Positions 38,360 through 49,041 of a DNA stretch of 64,000 bases are shown one piece after another (the first letter of the stretch is position 1; each line of letters starts with the position of its first letter). The stretch covers positions 24,457,097 to 24,521,096 of the forward strand of contig HG738138.1 in NCBI GenBank assembly GCA_000499405.2, in the 5' to 3' direction. Origin of the DNA: Onchocerca volvulus. Lineage: Eukaryota; Nematoda; Chromadorea; Rhabditida; Onchocercidae. The notes below the pieces were generated by a model that did no database searches, was not told the DNA's origin, and saw only the letters and a list, made by a program, of their open reading frames with translations. Made by a program: the position numbers and the translations under genes.

Positions 38360-41141
38360 TTTAATGTTCTTAAGATTAAAAACATATGGTATTTTGCGGT
38401 TGCCTTTGCTATTGTGATTTCTATCACCGGAAATGAACAAACTGCTTAAGGTAGTATGATGTTGGAGGGAAGAGAAAAAGAGAGGATGGGAGAAGTATTG
38501 GGATTGTGAGATACGGCAAGGATTGATGCGAATGGATAGTGACCGAGAGTAGGTTTCAAATTTCAACAAGCATTTTTTTTTTCTTGTGATCGTAAGCAGT
38601 ATTAAATGCAGGAATTCGCGGAGTTTGATGAATTTTTAACAGAAAATTGAGACAAAATAACTGTTATATAAAGGATAGGATTTTCTTACGGGGAAAATAT
38701 CGCGGAGTTTTAAGGATACCGCGGAATTTTGTAAGGTATGTGGGGTTTTTCTTTTTTTTCTTTTTTTTTTTATAAAAAAGACGAAATTAAATTAGGCTAA
38801 CAAAAAATAGCTTTCGAATCATTCAATTAAATCATAGAATGAGTAATGAAATTGATTTAAATGAATTTTAAATTTTGATGGTTTGAATTATTAATTGATA
38901 ACAAATTATTCTCGTCGAATCAAAGATCAAATCTAATATCAATTTAATTGATAATTGAATATTGATATACTAATTATCATTATTTTTCATACATTTCCTT
39001 TTATTCGTTATCAAAGCAAATGAATTACAATCTACTATTGTTTGAATCATTTGGAAATTTCGAAATATTTCTCATTTGACCGAATTTTTATTTTTTTCGA
39101 GTTTCCTTCAAAAATTCTCTTTTTTTTTTGATTGATTGATTGATCTGAATGTTTTTTTTTTTTTTTTTAATTTTAAAATTTGTTTCAAACTAAAGCTGAA
39201 TATTTTTTGCTAAAAATATATCATCAAAATTTCCTGTTAATTGGTTGTATTCCAATTTTTTTCAAAGTAATTCACTTAATCTAGTTTGTCATAACTTGAT
39301 TTTTTAAATTAAATTAAAATAATTAATGAAAAAAAAGAAATGAATTTTTCAAAAAGCAAAAAAAAAAATACATTAGTTGTATTTTGATACATTTTGTTAG
39401 TTTTCAAAAATAAAATTTAACATTTATGACAAAGTTTTTGGTAAAAGAAAATGTTCCACGCATATACATTTATGTCCTCTTTTACACTTTTTTTTTTTTC
39501 AAGATTACTGTATTTCTGATGAAATTTTTAAAGCCGCAGGGTTTTTAAGTAATTTTGAGACAAAAAAAAAAAAAAAAGAAAGTTTACGAAAACAAAGATA
39601 ATACACAAACATTGAATGAACATTTAAAATGATACAATATAACGAAATTTTATGTCGAAGAATTTGACAGTAAAAATGACTGATAGATTGTACGGTACAA
39701 ATCATGGAAACATACTTTTATTTAAAAAAAAAAAAAAAAAAAAAAGAAAAAATGAAAATGAAGATTTGAAAGTTTTTGGATTTTCAAATATTACTACGAA
39801 CTTGAAATTTTTTTTTTGCCCGGAATCGTTCAATATTTTAAATTACTCCCGAAACAAATTTTAATTGCTGACAAGGTATATTTTCTTTTCGAAAACTTCA
39901 TGAAATTTATTGCCATCAGAAAATCGATGTATCGTAATGAATTGTACTGTAACCAAACCATAATGATGTACCGTAACCAAACCGTAATGAATTATCGAGT
40001 AATTTTTGATTCAGGATGAAAAATAGTGCTGAAAATATTCTTGATTTTATCATTTTGGACTATTAAAAATTTTTAATCCTGATCAACTTTCCGATTTATT
40101 TCTGTTTCATTTTACTTTCCGATTCAACCTTACCATTTCATTTCTGTCTTATTTGACTTTCCGGTTCAGACTTTCCGGTATTTGATTTTCCGATTCTAAT
40201 TATCAAGAATTGAGGTAAAAAATAAATTCTAAGCATTGTTTATTGATAATTCAGGTGGGTAAAATCATTAATAAAAATAAGATATCATTTTGTTTAGCAA
40301 AAATTAATTTAGAATTATGAATCAAGAATAAATTTAAATATTACTCGTAAAATCTTGACTTAAACTTACTGAGATTTTTGTAAGCACTTCTATTTTATTT
40401 GAAATTCAATTTTCTATTCTATTAAGTGAAATTTCAATTGTCAAATATTTTATAACTAAGACATTAATGTTAAAGTAATTATCAACAATTTTTCGGCCTT
40501 ATTAATTAAATCCTGATATTTCAATATGTTTTGACAGTTAAAATATATTTCGTTACAATTTTCAAACTACACATCCGTTATTTTTTCTAAATATTTTGAG
40601 AAAAATTTTAAATAATATTTCATTATCAAAAATATTTTATCAAAATATTCCCAAGTTTTTGAACATGTTTAGCAACTTTTCTTCATTTTTTTATTTTTTA
40701 TTTTTCTTTCTCTTTCTCTTTTCCAACATAATCATATCAAAATCAATCATAAAATTTCGAATATTTTTGAAATTTTGAATATTTTTGAAAAAAGATCTAG
40801 TTGGTACATGAAAAAGAACATGAAATTCGATAGAAAAATTTAACTTAAAATTTCGACTTTTTTTATTAATTCAAATTTTTTTTCAAATTAACTTACTGTA
40901 AAAATGCTCTTTTATCTTCAAATTCTTTCATCCAATTTTAACCTTTTTCTTTTTTTTGGGTCATTTTTGTATTGCAGCTGTAATGTCACAAAATACCACC
41001 TTTCATTTCTATCATTTTTGTCCTTCTTCTCTTTACTAGTTTGAAAATTTCGAAAACAGATGGGAGGTTTCATCGACGACAAAACTTGATATCACAAAAA
41101 AAAAAAAAAAAAAATGGAAATACGGATTCATCAACTACGGA

Positions 41142-41148
41142 CAACGAC

Positions 41149-41180
<32 letters not shown>

Positions 41181-41300
41181 CGATCTTAGATACTCTCGAA
41201 GAATCAAGAAATATCGTAACATCATGCTATTATCATTATTATTATTATTATCATCATCATTATCATCAATACAACAATTATTATTATTACCAGTACTGCG
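41142..41300. repeat. Trinucleotide microsatellites across the 5' end of the IL-17-like gene
   Basis: An (ACG)n tract (41142-41183) lies just before the assigned ATG, and an ATT/ATC-type tract (41226-41300) lies just after it. The second tract encodes the Leu/Ser-rich start of the protein. In another frame the first tract is part of a 67-codon ORF (ATG 41114) that overlaps the main start. Confidence 0.85.
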
Positions 41301-44300
41301 AATTCTTCGATTACTAAAATTTTCCACTTCATTTACTACTCTTTTACTGATAATATTTCTGATACTATCAGTTCCAATTACCGATGCCAAACATCATAAA
41401 TTTCATTTTGAAAATTTATGCAAAGAACCGAGTGATCTGGTATGTTCAAACATTTTTATCAATATCTTAATAACTTGATATTCTTATCTTATCTGCTTGA
41501 TCTTATCAATCTTAGTTATTTGATATCATTATCTTAATTGCTTGATATCATTATCTTAATTGTTTCACTAAATCCGAAAAAAAGAACAAATTTACATTTA
41601 TTCTTAGTCATAATTAGTTTATACTAATCAATTTTAATTAATCATAACTTAGAAATTTTAAAAACAAGGCTTATATCTTGCATTAATATATAATAAAGTT
41701 TACGATCATTTCTAATTATCAATAATACTGAAAATTTCAAAAATTTCAATTTTAATTTCATTAAATTGTAAAAATAAATTATTAATGTACATAATGTAGG
41801 AGATTAATTTAATCAAAATTAATTAAATATCCTTGATATTATCGGAAATATCTGTATTTTGTAAAAAAAAACGATTAGAGTTAAAATGTTTTTATTTAAA
41901 ATTTTAACTCTAAAGAAAAAAAAGAATTAATAAAAAAATAAAATTTAATTTAACTCTAATTAGATTAAAATTAAATTAAGTTAAAATTAAATTTCATATT
42001 TCATTGTTACATTTTGTAAAATTCAAAATTTTTGGCGCTAAAAAATAAATAAACAAATAAATAAATCTTACAAATGTCTTTTTAAAAGCATTTTGTTACA
42101 AAAAAAAATTACATAATAGATGATGATCAATTATATTGTAGGGTTTTGAAAAAGGTAGCTGACACAGATTGGAAAGATGATGACAGTTTGAAATGCGTCA
42201 TTGTCAATTTATTTAATTAAAATTAAATTAACAAAAAGAAAAAAAAAGGTCATCTAAAATTTCTAACTTCTTGACGTATAATATATAGGTCAATAATTGG
42301 GTAAAAATGAGTTTGCATTTTAAATTTCAAAAAATAAAAAAGAAAAAAAATTGGATCACAAGCCATTCTTATAATTCTTAACTTTTTTCTATTTCTGATA
42401 TTTCCATCTAACTTCTGATATTTTGTGTCCTTTCTAAATGATGATATTTCGATAATTGAAAAAATTTATAAAATTTTCGTAAAAATTTTTCAGAAAATTA
42501 ATTTCATCATTTTTTTTTTTTTTTTTTAAATTTTTCAGAAAATTAAATTTTTTTGGAAAATTAATTTTATCTATTTTATTAATTTCTTGCACTAGAAAAT
42601 TTTAGTATTTCCAGGAATGATTGTTCCGAATAATTTAGCAATTTATAAAAATCGAAATAATTGTTTATAATTATAACTGTTAATGATATAATGATTGATT
42701 AAGATAATTGATAAAATTAACAATTACAAAACTGTCATAATTATAATTGCAGAAAAAAAAGAAAATTAAAAGTTCCGGTAATTTGTTTTTTTTTTTTTCC
42801 AGAACTGGAAATTATTTCGATGGTTTACTGAAACATCTGAATCAGAAATTCTGGAAATTGGTGATGAAGACTGGAATCCACCGATACCAGAATCAAGTTT
42901 TTGCAACACTGAACCAGTAACAGACATTAATTCTACAACAATGCAACGATCTCTATGTCCATGGCAATGGAAGTTTGTTTTTTTTTTTTTAAATTATAAA
43001 AAAATAGGTTGTCGAAAAAATGTACTTTTCTCTTTTCTGGAAAAAATTTCTCGAATAGATATTAAAAAATCCGGAAGATTTAATCTTTTTTTGTTTCAAA
43101 ATTAAATGAAGCAAAAATCAATTTGTCCTTTTTATGATCATTTCTAATGATTTAATATTTTATTTTTAATTTTCGAAAAAAATCTTGCAACTACAAAGAT
43201 ATCGTATCGTTCGACAACGAAAAATTTTAATTGAAATGAAAAATTGATGCATAATTAATTGACAAATGATAGAATGGCGCAAAATTTTTCGAATAAGCTT
43301 ATATTGCTTGATTTTTTAAAAATTTAAATTTTTAATTATATGAGAACTAATTTCTAGCAAGAACATTAACGAAGTAGAAATGAAATATTGTAAGAATTTT
43401 ATGTTTTTTAATACAGCATTTGAAAATTTAAATGAATTACTCGGAATTCTAATTTAGTCCTACTTTCTAGTATTTATCAAAAAAAAGCTTTCGAGGCGTA
43501 AATTCTAATGATAATAATTTAGATTCTTTATAATTCCTATTAAATTTATAAATGAATACAACTAGATTCAATGAAACAGGGAAGCATAAAAACAATAATA
43601 GTAATAATAACAATAATGATAATAATAATAATAATGATAAAATTCAACTTTTTTTTTCTACTCATTCATTCAAATATTCCGATTATTATGCTTTTAGTGA
43701 TTTGATCTTTTTTAAGTTATTGTTTTATAAATTTCAAATTTATGAAATTAGTTCCGAATTTACTTCTATATTCTTCGACAAGTTTAATTGCTTTCTAAAA
43801 CTTTAGATTAAATCATGACGAAAATCGAGAGCCAAAGATTATTTCCGAAGCACATTGTTTATGTCGTCATAGTCGTGGAAGTTCAGGCTCATTTTGTATG
43901 CCAATTAAACGGCAGGTAAAAATAATTTAGATATTTTAAAAACTTTCCGCGCATGCTGCAAAAATTTTTTGAGCAATAATTTATAAAAGATTTTCGAATT
44001 ATTCATAGATTTTTTCAAGAATACAAATTATTTTATTATTGGCTACAAAATACTTTATCATAAATTGTATAAATTTTGGGTAAGTAGTTACCTGAAATTT
44101 AAATAATCTTTTGAGAATTTTTGGACAAATTAAGAATTCCTGACAACAATTGTCATTTTTTTTGTCTAGATAGCTGTATTGAAACGAATTCGATGTAATC
44201 CAACAACCGGATACTACGAATACAGTCGAGCACTTCAAACAATAACTGTTGGATGTCATTCAGTGCTTCCAAGAAGCCAAAAAGCTAGTTCTTTGACGAA

Positions 44301-44334
44301 ATTGTACAGAAAAACTAATATTATTGAAATTTAA
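41224..44334 (+). CDS. Interleukin-17-like secreted cytokine (ILC-17 type)
   Basis: Four exons join in phase: 41224-41439, 42803-42972, 43807-43915, 44170-44334 (660 nt, 219 aa, TAA). The first ~55 residues are hydrophobic, ending in FTTLLLIIFLILSVPITDA, a signal-peptide-like segment; the extra Leu/Ser run before it is encoded by a microsatellite. The C-terminal half has the IL-17 layout: SLCPWQWKLNHDENREPKII (compare the PW...N.D..R.P..I of vertebrate IL-17), SEAHCLCRH, CMPIKRQIAVLKR and TITVGCHSV, giving the cystine-knot Cys pattern. Eight Cys follow the signal, and NST is an N-glycosylation site. IL-17 proteins are secreted dimers that act through IL-17 receptors; C. elegans has ILC-17 proteins that act in neurons. 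The start is the first in-frame ATG; a possible splice or trans-splice acceptor (ctttactag) precedes it at 41031-41039. The cytokine domain is confident, the exact N-terminus is not. Confidence 0.85.
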
Positions 44335-45518
44335 TGAAATATAAAACAATTAATATCAATCAGCAGTGTTTCTCATCAAAAAGCTATATTTGATGGTAAT
44401 TTACTGCATAAAGAATGAATTTTGATTAATAACTAATCTTAAAAAACAAGACATATAAATTAACTAACTTACTTACTTTCGTTTTGTTATTTCTTATGTA
44501 TTTTTTATCAAATATTTTAAGTTCTAAGTGTTTTTAGTACGGTTTAAAGTTTATATGTCTTTATATATATATATGTATATTTCTGGGTTGCATACTCTAA
44601 GCCATTGATTTTGTTTTCATTAATTAAATTGTTTGAAGTTAAAAGAAAAAAATAATAAAAGAAATAGCTTGCAAAATAAAAAAAACATAACAATTTATTT
44701 TTTTTTATTATTTATTCATGTTTAAAAAACAATCAAGACAAAAATTTATTAAACTTTAAATTTTTCATATCTAGTTTAAAGAAGACATTGAAAAGAAAAA
44801 AGTTCACATTTCGAGATATTTTGTAATTTTCGGATTATTTTTTATAGCAATTGTTTTTAGTTCAAATTACTGCCTATATACCATATTAGTTCAATATTTC
44901 ATTCGTATCAATTTCCTGCAATTTTTTCCTTTTTTTTTTTTTTTTTTTTGATTTAATAAAGATACACGAATATTACTTGTTGATTGCAATGTATAAATAT
45001 CTGAAATGGAATAATTTTTTCTTCTTGCATAATTGAAAAAAGAAAAAAAACTAAATAAAAATAAACAAAAAATACAAAATTTCAATGACAAATTTAGTTC
45101 ATCCGTTTCAAGATTTTCTAATGTTTAATACTGATTCAAAATTAACATGCTAACAAGGTATTCGTCAGCAAAATGATGATGAATTTGTTAAAATGATATA
45201 AAATTTTCAAATGAAATAATCAATGCATAAAAATTCGCAAAGGATTTACATGCTCAAAACATAAATTCTAGGTTTTCAATAAAAGTCTACTAAAAATCGA
45301 ATATTTGAGCTTATTTATTTATTTATTTATCATTAACATGTTCTTAAATACTACTAAATGAAATCAGAAAAAAAAATGTTTATTTTACATTGAAATGCAC
45401 TCATATATTTTAACGACCAAAATGAAAAAAAAAAAAATTTCCCTCTTCCCACAAACACAATGAATTTCCCGTTGCCAAACATACCTTCGAGCGTAAAAGA
45501 AATATAGCTACAAAATTA

Positions 45519-45553
<35 letters not shown>

Positions 45554-47902
45554 AAATTGTAAAATAAAATTTTAAGATGTGAAAAATTTTTCACTGGCAA
45601 AAGAATGTGGGAGTAATGGATTAAAGAAAAAAAAAAAAGATAAATGTAACTAAAAAATAACTCAGAAATCATGTAAATTTTCCAGCTTTTAAAACAAATG
45701 AAGCTGGGGAAATGAAGAAATTCTAGTTTAAGCTTCCCAAAAAAGCAAGAGAGGTCGTGCTCTTAATGAAGCTCAACCGACTGGAACTGCTTTCTACGAC
45801 AATAAATCAAACAGAACTCTTCCAGAATTTTGATTTTTCCAAGTAATAAATTTTTTATATTGGAACTAAACATTTCTCATAGAAATATGAATAATATGCT
45901 GATTTTAACATTCTAATGTAAAGTTGGGCTTTATGCAAAGCTGAAGACACATCAAAAACGCTCCATCCAAGCACCTTATGAATCAATACGTAGCACACGT
46001 TTAAAAATAATATAACGATATCAATAAACACTTCCTTAAAAAATATAATCTGTATGTATGATGTACAAGAATATGTTCTACTTCATGAAGCCAAGAAACA
46101 AAAGAAAATGAGAAATTGATGTTCAAAATAGGTCATGCAAATGACACGTGCACTGTAAGTTTTCCTAAAAATTAAAATTCAAAAATCAAATTTTTGTATC
46201 AAAGATTTAGGACAGGAAATAGCAATAAGAGAAAAATAGGTCACCACAATTGATGACAGAAGTTAAAAAATATCTAGCAACATTGACTAACAAAAATAAT
46301 CAACTCTTGATTTATGGTTTGCATTTTGAAGTTTGTCAATACGAAACTAGAAACTATAGTTTCACCACATTCTTGAAAAGATAAATGTTTTTAGACAGTT
46401 GGGCGAATCATAACTTTATGAGATCAAAAATTTTTTCATACAATAGATAAATTCTTCATAGAAAATTTTAAATGGGCAGATAAGGACAGCCAGTAATGTT
46501 ATTTTTCTAATTCGGAAAACAGAAACTTTCAAAAGACGGCATAAGCAAAAAAATATCGCATTTATTTTCACGATTACAAAATGCATAATTTTCTACAAGC
46601 TGCACGAACTTTCAAAATGATAATTTGTTTCCATATTTTCTATGGATATATAAAAACAAACGAACTCATTTAAAATTCCAAATGGCCTGTAAAAAAAGTA
46701 GCATTTTTGTTTACCTATGCTTCTAAAACCAAATCAGTTCCTGTATCTTAGTTTCTTAATCAAAAAAATTTTATTTTAGTCAGTTGTTGAAAAATCATTA
46801 TATTGGAATACTGTAAATACCTAAATCTAAAACCAAATACATACTTCCTCATATGTTGTTAATTGTGGCTGTCTAATAACTATTGTCATTTATAAACAAA
46901 ACTACTTCTTTTCTTATGTCTGATCTAGTTGTTGAGGAAAAAAAATGAATCTGAAATTAAAAAAAAAAAAATAATTCCATGTGATTATAAATAATATTTA
47001 AAACTCTACAAGGAATAGTCTCAAATAACTTTTCTATTTTAGAAAAAATATTCACTCCCTAAAAATTAAGGCGCTTTTTTTTTCATAGCAGAACTTACAA
47101 ATGTTATCAGTTATTTTTAAGGACTTAATAAGTAGCGTAAATGCACTCCATACTTTTCATTCAATTTAATTCACCGAATATTACACAAAATTTTAATGCA
47201 TTTTTGAACTGATGGCAAACAAACTTTCTCCAAACATTTTACCTATAAAATTTGCACGAAGCATTTTTTGAACCCCCCCCCTCCCCCAAAAAAAAAAGAA
47301 AAGAAAAAAACTTCTATTCGAAATTTATGATCAAAAAGGATCACACTTAGCTCGTAAAAAAGAAAAACGAAACGAAACAAAACAAAAAGTATAAAAATTT
47401 TAGAAAAAATAACTGACATTGTTTACATTTGTTTATAGCTAATACGTCAAAGGTAGTGGAAAATATTATTTCAAAAAATATCAAACAAAATATTTTTACA
47501 GCCAGGGTACGGCTATTAATCAAGATATCTGATCTTTATGTGATCCCACTGACATTCTGTACCATCTTATTCAACACCAAAAATTCCATAAGCTTTGATT
47601 TTGCTTAATATATACTTAGTATAAAGATTGCAGCAAATTATGCATATCTGAATTGATGAATGCATTATTCAAAATTTTAGCTACATATAGTTCCAAATGT
47701 TTTTAAAACTTTATACTACTAGGAAGAGTCCAAAACAGTTCCAGCAAAGCAATGGAATATTCCTGATAATCAACAAAAAATATCGATAGTAAGTTAAGCC
47801 TGAATACTTCTAAATCAACTCTTCAAGTTCATCTTTGATATTGAAAACAAGTCCATTTCAAAAGAAACTAACTAAGATCTTTCAAGAAAATAATTCAAAC
47901 AA
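44335..47902. other. Convergent intergenic region: 3' ends of the IL-17-like and PP2C genes
   Basis: The IL-17-like gene ends at 44334 (+) and the phosphatase gene at 47903 (-), so two 3' UTRs face each other. An AATAAA near 44653 could end the first. A 34-codon open stretch near 45730-45840 has no start or motif. Long poly(A) runs lie near 44930 (as T) and 45521-45551. A C-rich run (c10tc5) at 47272-47287 is unusual for this DNA. No gene was recognised. Confidence 0.5.
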
Positions 47903-48965
47903 TCAAGTTCTTCCAGGCGAAGATGAAGCCGAGCGCGTTTTTTCATTATTTACTTCACGTTCCGCTAAAATGCGGTCAACAACTGATCGTGCTGCATGGA
48001 TGCTGGCACCTGTCGGACAGGCTTGTGTCACTTCCCCACCTAATTCACGCATTATAAATTCCGCATCCACATGTGATTGCTTCCCATGCTCTTCAAGAAT
48101 TTCTGAAAAATAAACTTCTACGAATTACAGGAGAATTATGTCACAAAGATGATCAAGAAAAACAAAAAAAAATTTATAATTATGGATAAATGATAAATTT
48201 TACTATTATTAATCTTTCACTACCATTTTGCATGGTTAACCAACATATATAATGGTGTACTTTCATTCTTTGAAACTCCATATTATACTTCAAATGTTCG
48301 GTTATAATCTATAGCTTACTAATTCGTGAAAAAGAAAAAACGATAGAAATGGATCCATACAAATAAAGACAATAATTATCATTATGTAAAATAAGTTCCT
48401 GAAAAAAAGACAATAATTATCATTCTGTAAAATAAGTTTCTAAAAAAAAAAACCTTGTACTCGTTCACAAATCTTTTGTTTCCACCCATTTTCTTTTTTT
48501 ACTGCTTCTGGATCAACTTTTGGTGCTGCATCAAAACAGACAAGTATAATAGTCATGTTATCTCGTGAGCCTTTCGATAAACAGGCATCCAACACCTGAA
48601 AGAAATTCAACAATCTTTACAAATCATTTGACAGAAAACTTATCGAAATTCTTAATATAGTTTACAAGTATTTGTAACTTTGAACGATCGTGTAGGTAAA
48701 ATATCTGCTGAAATTATAACAAGCAAGAAATCAATATCAATAGCTCTGTTACGATATCTTGAATTAGCTAATTGTTCTGAATCTAAAATTTTGAGAAACC
48801 TTGTAGCTTTAAATTGCTTCAAAAGGAAGAAACTTAAATATGAATTATAAAAATGAAGATATCAATTTTTGATTAATATTCTGGCTGGGTTCTGATGTGT
48901 TTGCGAATATTCCAGCATTGGATCAAACAATACCGAAGATGATATGAGCCTCGAAAAAAAAGAAA

Positions 48966-49041
<76 letters not shown>

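Larger units (their letters stand above)
37346..41223. promoter_or_regulatory. Divergent intergenic region between CoREST and IL-17-like genes
   Basis: CoREST reads leftwards from 37345 and the IL-17-like gene rightwards from 41224. Features seen: a ~137-bp tandem duplication (37940-38168), a cluster of TGACCT half-sites (38304-38348), ctttccg(g/a)tt-type repeats (~40085-40200), a gtaaccaaaccgtaatga duplication (~39950-39990) and several poly(A)/poly(T) runs. The patch at 38040-38560 is the least A/T-rich and the likeliest CoREST promoter. Confidence 0.4.

Noticed and set aside
38309..38569. 86-codon minus-strand ORF
   Set aside because: It lies in the less A/T-rich patch upstream of CoREST, but has no signal peptide, domain or matching splice partner.
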